This document shows, in pieces, positions 8,315-15,977 of a DNA stretch of 64,000 nucleotides (the stretch's first letter is position 1; every line of letters starts with the position of its first letter). Origin of the DNA: Alkalimarinus coralli (GTDB lineage: Bacteria; Pseudomonadota; Gammaproteobacteria; Pseudomonadales; Oleiphilaceae). The stretch spans positions 1,326,001 through 1,390,000 of the forward strand of contig NZ_CP096016.1 of the NCBI RefSeq assembly GCF_023650515.1. Reading direction: 5' to 3'. The notes beneath the pieces are model-generated. The model saw only the letters and a program-made list of their open reading frames with translations, was not told the DNA's origin and did no database searches. The position numbers and the translations under genes are program-made.

Positions 8315-8500
8315 TCACAGGGCTTTGGTTTTCTTTTCTCCGCACCGGCTGCACTGGTAGGCGGTGACTAACTTTCCCTGCTTTACATCGAACTGCTTAT
8401 CTTTAATAACGACCCATTTGTGAAAGCCGCTTTTGCAAAGCGTTTTCCCCTTGTGTTTTTCTTTGGGGGAGGGGCGCTTGAATTGAATGACATTAGACAT
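8315..8500 (-). CDS. Small conserved zinc-ribbon-like protein
   Basis: A 61-residue basic protein. It starts MSNVIQFKRPSPKEKHKGK and has two cysteine-containing knuckles: LCKSGFHKW (a Cys and a His, about residues 22-29) and the CSRCG pair (about 51-55). The spacing suggests one bound zinc. Similar short proteins occur across gammaproteobacteria as uncharacterised entries, from memory. It is a single gene. The hairpin and 22-bp repeats lie downstream. Function is unknown; nucleic-acid binding is only a guess from the basic charge. Confidence 0.75.
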   Translation of the reverse strand: MSNVIQFKRPSPKEKHKGKTLCKSGFHKWVVIKDKQFDVKQGKLVTAYQCSRCGEKKTKAL

Positions 8501-8673
8501 AACGAATACTTGTGGAGCGATAGTTGGTAACTCAGTTGACTTATTATGAACTCAAGAATCACTGGAGGCTACTCTTAACCCGCATGATATGGTAAAAATG
8601 ATCACTTAGTGAAGCGACTCAATAATAAAACGCGTGATGCACAATCAGCAAAGAAGATGAGCTACTCCCCCTT

Positions 8674-9531
8674 ATGTTAAACAGACAGTCCAAGGTCTTA
8701 TTTTTGGTCTTGTTAGCCGTCAGTATTTTGCTGCATCTCCTTGCGTGGTGGTGGGTTGATATAACGGCGCTCTTCGACCCTGACCCGATTGATGACTCGA
8801 CGACGGTTCACATAACGTTACAACAGCCTCCTGCTCAGCCGACACCACCAGAACAGCCTCAACCTGAAGTGCAAAAAAATAAACCGAAGGAAAAGCAAGT
8901 CAACGAAGAAACAGTAGAGGAGGAAAGGCATCTTCCTATGCACAATGCTGATACGTTTGCATCATCTAATAATACTGATCGCAGTGCCACTGAATTAAAA
9001 CCTGACGAGCTTGTTGATAAGGATGAAATAGATGTTACGGGAGAAAAAACAAAAGACAATAAGAAGGAGGAGCTTAAAGCGGATAAAACCGAGCGGGCTA
9101 AAGCACAGACAGTCGTTTCAAATGATAACAACTTAGAGAAAAAGCCTGAAAACACAGACGAAAAACCAGATATAGACGAAACAAACAGCGAGCAAAAAAG
9201 CAGGCAAGTATTCAGTGAAAAGCAGTCAGATAAGGTTAAAATGCAAAACCTCTATTTGGCGCGAATGATGAAACAAATAACTGAAAACCTTGTACAACCT
9301 CGAAAACCGGTCAGGCCTGGGCGTGGAACAATTCATATTGTTTTGGGAAGTGATGGCTATCTTATGGATGCAAAAATTTCGAAAAGCAGCGGTGATTTTG
9401 TACTCGACCTATCGGTAATGGAAGCAATTAAACGGGTTCACCGTTTCGAAGTGCCCGCGTCGAGAAAAGTTGCAGAAAAATATTACCAACGACTCGTTAT
9501 TCGATACGATGAAACTATATTTGACCAATAG
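8674..9531 (+). CDS. TonB-family energy-transducing protein
   Basis: The 285-residue protein has a single N-terminal membrane anchor (about residues 9-28). A proline-rich start of linker (QPPAQPTPPEQPQPE) follows, then a long, highly charged E/K/D-rich periplasmic spacer. The C-terminal TonB-like domain is at about 190-285 (RPGRGTIHIVLGSDGYLMDAKISKSSG, AIKRVHRFEVP). It would couple the proton motive force to outer-membrane receptors or act in a related envelope role. No exbB/exbD neighbours are present, so it is an orphan copy. The spacer is charged rather than the usual Pro-Lys/Pro-Glu repeats, somewhat TolA-like. Confidence 0.82.
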   Translation: MLNRQSKVLFLVLLAVSILLHLLAWWWVDITALFDPDPIDDSTTVHITLQQPPAQPTPPEQPQPEVQKNKPKEKQVNEETVEEERHLPMHNADTFASSNNTDRSATELKPDELVDKDEIDVTGEKTKDNKKEELKADKTERAKAQTVVSNDNNLEKKPENTDEKPDIDETNSEQKSRQVFSEKQSDKVKMQNLYLARMMKQITENLVQPRKPVRPGRGTIHIVLGSDGYLMDAKISKSSGDFVLDLSVMEAIKRVHRFEVPASRKVAEKYYQRLVIRYDETIFDQ

Positions 9532-9630
9532 TTCGTGCCATTGGCATATCCCTTATTCTTCGTATCGTTGGTTGAGAAGAATGACCAAAACTAAGTTATA
9601 ATTCCTTCTTTTTTACTTCGAGACCCTCTC

Positions 9631-10638
9631 ATGCAAAACACCTCCCAGGTCGTGGCCAGAAACCTGCACTTATTTGATAAATCATCTTTGCTGATTGTCG
9701 GTATGCCTGATGATGACTTGCTATCTCAGATCGAGTATACACAAGCATTTACATGGGACTATTCCGTTTATTCAACGCTCACTCGAGGCGGTTATAAGAA
9801 TGTGTCATGGGGGGCTGAGTTAGATTCAGATGCAGTGTTTAAGCAAGTTTTGCTGTTTATGCCTAAGTCAAAGTCTGAGCTTGACCTGCTATTTGCGATG
9901 GTATCGTCAAGAATGGACGTGGGAGCCGAGCTGTTTCTTGTTGGTGCCAAGAAAGAGGGTATAAATAGTGCTGCCAAGAAGCTGGTATCAGTCGGGGAGC
10001 ACCCGGAAAAAATAGATATGGCCAGACATTGCCAACTCTGGAGTGTCATTAAGTCCGTTGAGAGCGCACCGTTTAATCTTGACGACTGGTTAGAGGAGTA
10101 CGAAATTAGTGCGGGCGACGATAAACTAACAGCAGTTTCTATACCGGGTGTTTTCAGCCATGGCCGTTTAGATGATGCCACTGCGTTGTTACTGGACAAT
10201 TTGGGCAGAATACCTTCTGGCAGGGTGTTAGATTTTGGCTGTGGTTGTGGTGTGCTGGGTGCAATGATTGCAAAACGAAACCCGGAAGCCATGGTTGAAA
10301 TGGTCGATATTAACGCGTTGTCACTTTACTGTGCCGAGAAGACTCTGTCTCGCAATCAACTAAAAGGACAGGTTTATCCCTCAAACGGATTGCAAGATGT
10401 GACAGGCCGTTTTAATGGCGTATTTACAAATCCGCCTTTCCATAGCGGTGTAAAAACAAATTACAGTATTACCGAGACCTTTATTAAGACGCTTCCAGAG
10501 CATATGACTAAAAACGCTCCATTGAGGTTAGTGGCTAATAGCTTCCTCAAATACTCTGCGCTTATAGATGCCGCGCTAGAGCGTTTTGACATTGTTACAG
10601 AAAACACCAAGTTTCGCGTCTACAAAGCATTTAGGTGA
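9631..10638 (+). CDS. rsmC: 16S rRNA (guanine(1207)-N(2))-methyltransferase RsmC
   Basis: A 335-residue protein with two tandem Rossmann-like methyltransferase domains. The degenerate N-terminal one is at about 1-160 and the SAM-binding one at about 180-335. GRVLDFGCGCGVLGA is motif I. NPPFHSG at 267-273 is the N2-guanine catalytic motif, followed by TNYSITETFI as in RsmC. It methylates G1207 of 16S rRNA in the small subunit. The gene stands alone and ends just before a strong terminator. A TATAAT lies 28 bp upstream of ATG. Confidence 0.93.
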   Translation: MQNTSQVVARNLHLFDKSSLLIVGMPDDDLLSQIEYTQAFTWDYSVYSTLTRGGYKNVSWGAELDSDAVFKQVLLFMPKSKSELDLLFAMVSSRMDVGAELFLVGAKKEGINSAAKKLVSVGEHPEKIDMARHCQLWSVIKSVESAPFNLDDWLEEYEISAGDDKLTAVSIPGVFSHGRLDDATALLLDNLGRIPSGRVLDFGCGCGVLGAMIAKRNPEAMVEMVDINALSLYCAEKTLSRNQLKGQVYPSNGLQDVTGRFNGVFTNPPFHSGVKTNYSITETFIKTLPEHMTKNAPLRLVANSFLKYSALIDAALERFDIVTENTKFRVYKAFR

Positions 10639-10666
10639 TCTTTGCTTTAGTCGGGTAAATATATTA

Positions 10667-10686
10667 GAGAGCTTTGCACGACGTAA
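10667..10686. repeat. Solitary end of the palindromic element family
   Basis: GAGAGCTTTGCACGAC matches the terminal inverted repeat of the elements at 13419 and 50277. No partner end was found nearby. It may be a deletion remnant, located between rsmC and its terminator. Confidence 0.5.
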
Positions 10687-10693
10687 TGTGCTT

Positions 10694-10960
10694 TCAGGCC
10701 CCGTAATATTGAGGTACGGGGCTTCCTTTTTTCATATGATTCGTCGATGTCTGATATTCACGGTAATGAGAGTTTACCCAGCAGGAGGGCAGGTGTTCTC
10801 CAGATAAAAAGCGCAAATCAGACTTTAAATAGTTCTCAGGGTCGGCCAAATCTTCACCCCACTGGGGCTGGCCTTCGACTTCATGATGAAAAGGGTTTAT
10901 CAATGCCTGTATATCAATAATATCAACCAACTTACCGTTTGAATCTAGTTTGAGTAACAT
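10694..10960 (-). CDS. Small conserved protein of unknown function
   Basis: An 88-residue protein. The opening LLKLDSNGKLVDIIDIQALINPF, the central GEDLADPENYLKSDLRFLSGE and the tail CWVNSHYR resemble a short conserved family found next to other genes in Pseudomonas and relatives. Some databases label that family acetyltransferase without clear reason. A strong ribosome site (AGGTGG) precedes its ATG. Its 3' end shares bases with the convergent rsmC terminator. There are no membrane segments or metal motifs. Function is not known. Confidence 0.7.
   Translation of the reverse strand: MLLKLDSNGKLVDIIDIQALINPFHHEVEGQPQWGEDLADPENYLKSDLRFLSGEHLPSCWVNSHYREYQTSTNHMKKGSPVPQYYGA
10698..10731 (+). terminator. 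Rho-independent terminator of rsmC
   Basis: A perfect 8-bp stem (GCCCCGTA / TACGGGGC, loop 9) is followed by TTCCTTTTTT. It overlaps the last codons of the convergent small gene on the other strand. Confidence 0.85.
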
Positions 10961-11047
10961 TGCACCACCTCGAATAAGGTATTTCGGTTCTAATTGACCT
11001 GGTTAAATTATAGTCAACTGTTTCCCTTTCTTCTAATGAGTTTGAAA

Positions 11048-11848
11048 ATGAACAAATATGAACACACTCAGGATCGTAATTTTGACGGTTTAGCTGAACA
11101 CTTTAAGAAAAAAATATACGGTTCGTCGAAAGGTGAAATTAGGCTTCAGTTGCTGTGGGAAGACCTTGAAGAGAACCTTCTCAATCGGCTTGCCGAGAAT
11201 GATAGCCTGTCAGTGCTCGATGTTGGAGGGGGGATTGGCCAAATTTCGGCAAGGTTGGCAAACAAGGGGCATAAGGTCACCGTTACGGATGTATCCAAGG
11301 ATATGCTTGATTTGGCAAAAGCGCATTTCGTTGCTGAGGGGGTTGCACCAAGTCACTATCAGCTGAAAAATATTTCACTCAATCAACTGCCTGAGCATAT
11401 TCAGGCTCCATCCGAGCTTGTTTTATTTCACGCTGTATTGGAATGGCTTGCTGACCCGGAATCAGGCCTTACCAACGTTATAGAGCAGGTTGAAACGGGA
11501 GGATATCTATCCTTAATGTTTTATAACAAACACTCCGTGATTATGAAAAACCTGTTAAAAGGCAACTTTAGAAAAGTTGTCTCAAATGACTTTATTGGCG
11601 AAAGAGGTGGGCTGACGCCTATAAGCCCGTTAGACCCGGTTGACGTCTATCGCTGGCTTGACGTGGCGGGCTTCGATATTGTGAGCAAAACCGGCATTAG
11701 AGTGGTAAACGACTACCTGAGCCGCGACTTACAGAAGAGCAGAAGTTACGAAGATATCCTGCATATGGAAAAGCTCCTGTGTCGTCAGGAGCCTTATCTG
11801 TCGTTGGGCCGCTACATCCATGTTATCGCGAGAAAACGGCCCATATAA
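11048..11848 (+). CDS. cmoM: tRNA 5-carboxymethoxyuridine methyltransferase CmoM
   Basis: About 266 residues. NFDGLAEHFKKKIYGSSKGEIR is at the N-terminus, and LDVGGGIGQISARLA is the SAM-binding glycine loop. LILFHAVLEWLADP-like and SLMFYNKHS blocks follow. The C-terminal CRQEPYLSLGRYIHV is the hallmark of CmoM (formerly SmtA). It methylates cmo5U to mcmo5U at tRNA position 34. Start choice: ATG at 11048 has GAG upstream. ATG at 11036 and a TTG at 10994 are possible but have poorer ribosome sites. Confidence 0.92.
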   Translation: MNKYEHTQDRNFDGLAEHFKKKIYGSSKGEIRLQLLWEDLEENLLNRLAENDSLSVLDVGGGIGQISARLANKGHKVTVTDVSKDMLDLAKAHFVAEGVAPSHYQLKNISLNQLPEHIQAPSELVLFHAVLEWLADPESGLTNVIEQVETGGYLSLMFYNKHSVIMKNLLKGNFRKVVSNDFIGERGGLTPISPLDPVDVYRWLDVAGFDIVSKTGIRVVNDYLSRDLQKSRSYEDILHMEKLLCRQEPYLSLGRYIHVIARKRPI

Positions 11849-11853
11849 CTGTT

Positions 11854-13239
11854 TTAGAGACGAGCCCACACTTCGACACGACCGTTCTTGAACACACCTT
11901 TATCGCCACTGGTTGTTGCCAATGGCATGTATTGGCCATACCCGGTATAGGCTCTGATTGTTTTCCCGCGTCGTTTGATGGCTGTTTTCACGGAAAGCGC
12001 TCTGAGCTCAGATATTAGTTGGGCTCGAAGTTCGTTTGATTGCTTATCCGAGTAGCCAATCAACATAATGTCCTCGTTGGGGATGTTATTGCTATCCATA
12101 AAGTAGATAAGCCTGTCGAGATCCCGTTCAGCTTTATTATCGAGCTTTGTTCTTCCTTCCGAAAAGCGGAAGTTTACCGATAGCCTCTGATAGCCCTCGA
12201 CAAGCTGCTTAAATGAAGAAGGTATCGTTGCATCGTCTTCGGGGATAGATGTCGTAATATTCTGAGACACAAACCCCGTTTCTGTAACCACTTGTTGTCC
12301 ATCGTAGGTTTCGGAAAATTTGATGAACTCCTTTGCAAAAGGGTTGGTCATGTCGGACTTTGTATACATGTAGAGCCTTCTGGCCAATGGATAGTCTTCA
12401 GTGGCTATATTGAGCTTTGTTGGCATCAATGCTCTAGATTCACCATCAGAAATAGCAATAATATTGGTGTTGTTGGTCGATGCGATACCGGTGAAACCAA
12501 TACCAGAAGGGTCATTACTAACGCTTCTGGCAAGTTCATCATTGGACTCGAATCTTTGGGCTGCTGAGTGCAGAGGGAGGCCTTTCCCGAGTACTAGTTG
12601 CTTAAATGTATCCCATGTACCTGACTTATCATCGCGGGCGTAAAGTGTAATGGTTTGATCTGGGCCGCCTAATTGATTCCAGTTTCGGATTTTTCCTGAA
12701 AAGACCTTGGCGATTGTTTGCTTGGTCAGTTGTTTGATTGGGTTACTAGCATGCGTAATAACTGCTAGCCCGTCTATTCCAACGATATGTTCATTCCGAA
12801 CACTTGTCATGTCACCAAACTGTTTTAGCTTATTGATCTCTTTGGCTTTAATCGCTCTGGATGCGGCTGCTATTTGCCCTGAACCATTCAGTAGCGATTT
12901 GAAACCAGTACTGGAGCCATGCGCAGCAATTCTGACTTTAGCCTTCCGGCTACTGTTTAGAATGGTCCCCTCAACCACTGTTTCATTAACAATGTCTGTT
13001 GTACTAATTAGGATATTGCATACGCCTTTGTTTTTCAGATACGCGGATACCATATTTGGAGCCAGTACTGCACCAATAGTGTTAGAGCCGTGTATTTCAA
13101 AAAGGTACTCCCTATCTGGAAGCTCATTGGCGAATGATGTAAGAGAGTCAGTGTTTTGGTTTGCGGTTAAGTGGCTGGAAAACAACAGTGGTATCAGAAG
13201 TAATATGATAAATCGCTGGGGTCTTAAGTTCACTAACAT
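11854..13239 (-). CDS. PstS-like binding protein fused to an OmpA peptidoglycan-binding domain
   Basis: 461 residues with a clear signal peptide (about 1-26). A phosphate-type periplasmic-binding domain spans about 45-310: HGSNTIGAVLAP near the start, FSGKIRNWNQLGGPD, ARDDKSGTWDTF and SNDPSGIGFTG, all typical of PstS-like proteins. A C-terminal OmpA domain spans about 345-461 (VNFRFSEGRTKLDNKAERDLDRL, GYSDKQSNELRAQLISELRA, GRVEVWARL). This architecture would tether a phosphate-like binding domain to peptidoglycan instead of delivering ligand to a transporter. No pst permease genes are near. It converges on cmoM with 5 bp between stops. Confidence 0.88.
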   Translation of the reverse strand: MLVNLRPQRFIILLLIPLLFSSHLTANQNTDSLTSFANELPDREYLFEIHGSNTIGAVLAPNMVSAYLKNKGVCNILISTTDIVNETVVEGTILNSSRKAKVRIAAHGSSTGFKSLLNGSGQIAAASRAIKAKEINKLKQFGDMTSVRNEHIVGIDGLAVITHASNPIKQLTKQTIAKVFSGKIRNWNQLGGPDQTITLYARDDKSGTWDTFKQLVLGKGLPLHSAAQRFESNDELARSVSNDPSGIGFTGIASTNNTNIIAISDGESRALMPTKLNIATEDYPLARRLYMYTKSDMTNPFAKEFIKFSETYDGQQVVTETGFVSQNITTSIPEDDATIPSSFKQLVEGYQRLSVNFRFSEGRTKLDNKAERDLDRLIYFMDSNNIPNEDIMLIGYSDKQSNELRAQLISELRALSVKTAIKRRGKTIRAYTGYGQYMPLATTSGDKGVFKNGRVEVWARL

Positions 13240-13418
13240 CTACGAATACTCCACGTAATAGAAAACAAAGGCAGGAAATGATGTTTTGTTGACATGAATC
13301 CCTGCGATTGACGTCAAATAATTGATTAGTCCGCAGGCGAGAGCATCGTAGAGAAAAAGTATTACAAGAATATTACATGAAAATAAGGGGCTGATTTAAT
13401 GGGCTAAATTGTCATTAA

Positions 13419-13558
13419 GAGAGTTTTGCACGACTACTGCGCTTACAAATACAGCGTTAAAAAATGACTCAAAATGCTCATTTATAGACCATAAACTGCG
13501 CTTTTTCGTCATGTTTTGCCTTGTCTTTGATTCGCTCATAACATCGTGCAAAGCTCTC
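13419..13558. mobile_element. 140-bp MITE-like element with 5-bp target duplication
   Basis: Ends GAGAGTTTTGCACGAC and ATCGTGCAAAGCTCTC are inverted. ATTAA flanks both sides exactly (13414-13418 and 13559-13563). The interior has no ORF of note. It is nearly identical along its length to 50277-50416. It fills most of the gap between the PstS-OmpA gene and the thioesterase gene. Confidence 0.85.
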
Positions 13559-13569
13559 ATTAACTTATT

Positions 13570-14067
13570 CTATGACTCATAACTTTTGAGTTTCTCAATG
13601 GTCTGGAGCCTGGCTTCACGGCGAACTGCTGCTTGTTGAAAACGACGTTCCTGAATAGCTGACTCTGTGATTAACGAAGGAACCTTTGCAGGTTTGTTGT
13701 TTTCATCAAGCGCTACGAAGGTGAAGTAGGCGGATAATATGTGCTTATTGTCACCCGTATAACTATTTTCAGCTTCTACTTTTACTCCGACCTCCATTGA
13801 TGATCCCCAGGCCCTGTTAATGGACACCTTGAAAATTAAGGTGTCATTTTCTTTTGCTGGAGCCATAAAGTGAATAGAGTCGACTGACGCTGTAACACAA
13901 ACGTATCCGCTATGCCGCTCAGCAACGACCAGCGACAGGCGGTCACACTTAGCCATAATCATGCCCCCAAAAGCCGTACCATGTGCATTTAAGTCGTTTG
14001 GAAATACTTTATATACATGTCCTTCTATAGAAGAATCTGAGACAGATTTAGTGGTTATTTGAGACAT
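13570..14067 (-). CDS. Acyl-CoA thioesterase, hotdog fold (YciA/BFIT type)
   Basis: About 165 residues. VFPNDLNAHGTAFGGMIMAKCDRLSLVVAERHSG is the catalytic hotdog helix region, with the Asn/Asp-His-Gly pattern of cytosolic acyl-CoA hydrolases. VTASVDSIHFMAPAKENDTL and AYFTFVALDENNKPA complete the fold. It cleaves acyl-CoA to free acid and CoA. The start at 14067 (MSQITTK) is chosen because AGGA lies 7-8 bp upstream. The longer frame starting at 14100 has no ribosome site. It is a single gene; the chain-length preference is unknown. Confidence 0.87.
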   Translation of the reverse strand: MSQITTKSVSDSSIEGHVYKVFPNDLNAHGTAFGGMIMAKCDRLSLVVAERHSGYVCVTASVDSIHFMAPAKENDTLIFKVSINRAWGSSMEVGVKVEAENSYTGDNKHILSAYFTFVALDENNKPAKVPSLITESAIQERRFQQAAVRREARLQTIEKLKSYES

Positions 14068-14227
14068 AACTATTCCTGAATGATGATTGCGATAGGGCAT
14101 AGGTTAAAGAATCGACTAATATAGTTATTGATATAGGTAAAAAGTCGAGCCTGAAATTGCTCTATGTGGCGGTTAACCTGTATAAATTCTACAGGTAGTT
14201 TAAATGTAGCACCATAAAGGAAAAAGA

Positions 14228-14869
14228 ATGTTTAAACAGATCTCACCACAAAAGTTTCAACTCCCCACAATTGAAACCGCGCTCCCTGGGCGCGCGAAAG
14301 AGATGGTGGTCGACCCCGTTCATTTTGTTACGGGGAATACCGTAAAAGCACCTTTTCCTCAGCATTGTGAGCGCGCAATGTTTGGCATGGGGTGTTTTTG
14401 GGGAGCAGAAAAAAAGTTTTGGAGCATTGAAGGTGTTTATTCCACCGCAGTGGGGTATTCAGGAGGCTTAACCCCAAACCCAACCTATGAAGAGACCTGT
14501 AGTGGCCTTACCGGCCATAATGAAGTGGTGTTGGTGGTATATGACCCGCGTATAGTTAGCTACCACGATTTGCTAAAGGTGTTTTGGGAGTCTCATGACC
14601 CAACACAAGGGATGAGACAAGGTAACGATATGGGAACCCAATATCGTTCAGGTATCTACACGATGAACGAAGAGCAGGAATCGCTAGCCAAAAAGTCAGC
14701 CCAAGCTTATCAACATAACCTAAACGGTGCAGGGAAAGGCGAAATTACAACAGAGATTGTTCCTGCGAGTGATTTTTATTATGCAGAAACGTACCACCAG
14801 CAATACCTGGCGAAGAACCCGCAGGGCTATTGTGGGCTAGGGGGAACAGGCATTTGTTATGCTGATTGA
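14228..14869 (+). CDS. msrA: Peptide methionine (S)-S-oxide reductase MsrA
   Basis: 213 residues. The catalytic [11 protein letters not shown] is at about residues 56-66, with the nucleophilic Cys at 57. [17 protein letters not shown] and the recycling-cysteine tail [15 protein letters not shown] follow. It reduces oxidised methionine in proteins, using thioredoxin. The length with an N-terminal extension matches the E. coli-type enzyme (212). AAAGGAAAAAG precedes the ATG. It is a single gene. Confidence 0.95.
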   Translation: MFKQISPQKFQLPTIETALPGRAKEMVVDPVHFVTGNTVKAPFPQHCERAMFGMGCFWGAEKKFWSIEGVYSTAVGYSGGLTPNPTYEETCSGLTGHNEVVLVVYDPRIVSYHDLLKVFWESHDPTQGMRQGNDMGTQYRSGIYTMNEEQESLAKKSAQAYQHNLNGAGKGEITTEIVPASDFYYAETYHQQYLAKNPQGYCGLGGTGICYAD

Positions 14870-14876
14870 TAGAGGC

Positions 14877-14903
14877 AAAAAAAAAGCCCCTGGGGTTAGG
14901 GGC
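14877..14903 (-). terminator. Terminator for leftward transcription from the phasin-like gene
   Basis: The hairpin GCCCC-TGGGGTTA-GGGGC is preceded on the + strand by nine A. Read on the minus strand this is a stem followed by a T-run, so it ends leftward transcription. The + side has no T-run. Confidence 0.7.
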
Positions 14904-15025
14904 GAATATTCTCTAGCGCATACTACTATCGCTAGTGAGGGGTAATACCTGAAGGGGTATATCTAATAGCTGAGTGATCTAACTAGCTAAGGATCCGTCC
15001 TAAAACACCGTGATTGTACCTCGTT

Positions 15026-15101
15026 GTCATCCTCGCGAAGGCGGGGATCCAGTGTTTTTGCGTACTTTCAAGTTATAGATTCCCGCCTTCGCGGGAATGA
15101 C
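15026..15101. repeat. Inverted pair of REP-like palindromes
   Basis: A 25-bp palindromic unit (15026-15050, containing TCGCGAAGGCGGGGATCC) faces a second unit (15077-15101, ATTCCCGCCTTCGCGGGAAT). The two are inverted copies separated by 26 bp, forming a BIME-like structure. It lies just after the 3' end of the phasin-like gene. Confidence 0.85.
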
Positions 15102-15125
15102 ATTTGTTTCTTGATGTACACGTGC

Positions 15126-15542
15126 TTAGTTAGTTACTTTTGCCTTTAACTCGTTTGCTTTCTCTAGTAACTCTTTAACTTTGCTATCTACAGTTGACAA
15201 GTAGCTATCGATTGCAGGCTTTACATCAGTATTAAACTTGTTCTCAGCTTGAAGCTTTGCATAAGAACCCATCATCGCTGCATTCCAGGAAAGCTGTTTT
15301 CGAGCATCGTAAGTTGCCGTGTCAAGATTAAGAATCAAACGCTTAAGTGTAGGGTTGTGCTCGCGAATTTCTGCAATAATTTCTGCTGCACTCTTGTTAT
15401 CTGTGTCTGTTGATCCAAGTTGACTCAGAACTTTTTTACCTTCTTTCGTCGCTTTGTCCAGTTGAGGTTTCAATTGTGACTGAACTTTCTCGCTGACTGA
15501 TTGAATCTGCTTGATTTGACTTTTAAACGTTTCCTGAATCAT
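15126..15542 (-). CDS. Phasin-like coiled-coil protein
   Basis: A 138-residue, highly charged, cysteine-free helical protein. It has long amphipathic heptads (SEKVQSQLKPQLDKATKEGKKVL; VDSKVKELLEKANELKAKV) and no signal peptide or membrane segment. Size and style resemble phasins and other granule-associated small proteins, but no diagnostic motif allows a firm call. Its own long upstream region and dedicated downstream terminator suggest a separately expressed, perhaps abundant protein. In a strain with a wax-ester synthase it could coat lipid or polyester granules; this is inference. A stress or envelope role is an alternative. Confidence 0.5.
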   Translation of the reverse strand: MIQETFKSQIKQIQSVSEKVQSQLKPQLDKATKEGKKVLSQLGSTDTDNKSAAEIIAEIREHNPTLKRLILNLDTATYDARKQLSWNAAMMGSYAKLQAENKFNTDVKPAIDSYLSTVDSKVKELLEKANELKAKVTN

Positions 15543-15704
15543 TTAACGCCTCAGAATAATAGGAAGTAATTTAATTACCGGTTAATGGTCTATGGAGTGG
15601 ATGTTAGGGAAATAAATTAGAATATTCATCCTAATTTAATATTTAAGAGGGCAGGTAATTAAGTGAGTACTACTTGCAATAAATGATGCTGCGATATGGT
15701 GCTA

Positions 15705-15803
15705 TGCACTATGAGTGATTCAATAGTGGTGCATTTATAATCCTTTTACCTTTTATGCATGATTGTGGTGCGAGTGGTTTTAAGCTTGCAATTAGTTGGT
15801 GCA
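15705..15803 (+). promoter_or_regulatory. Probable sigma-54 promoter and NtrC-type sites of the urt-ure operon
   Basis: TGGTTTTAAGCTTGCA at 15775-15790 has GG and GC exactly 10 bp apart, as in -24/-12 promoters. NtrC-type half-sites TGCACTA (15705-15711) and TGGTGCA (15727-15733) lie upstream. TGCAATTAGTTGGTGCA (15787-15803) overlaps the start region. The 17-mer CAATAGTGGTGCATTTA (15721-15737) recurs before amt. The rest of 15543-15977 holds no gene that I can see. Confidence 0.6.
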
Positions 15804-15977
15804 TGGAGGTTGCTGTATTTATCCATATTTTAAGGCGAGTTTACATAACATATTGATATAAAAGACTATACCTGACTTTGGACTAAAACCTGATATGTAT
15901 CTCAATTAAGTGCATGGGCAACGATAAATGTACTGATAAAAATCATAAACAGGTTTGGGTCTCTAGGAGAGATAGGA

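Noticed and set aside
14877-14903. Hairpin as terminator of msrA
   Set aside because: The A-run precedes the stem on the + strand and no T-run follows. It fits leftward transcription from the phasin-like gene better.
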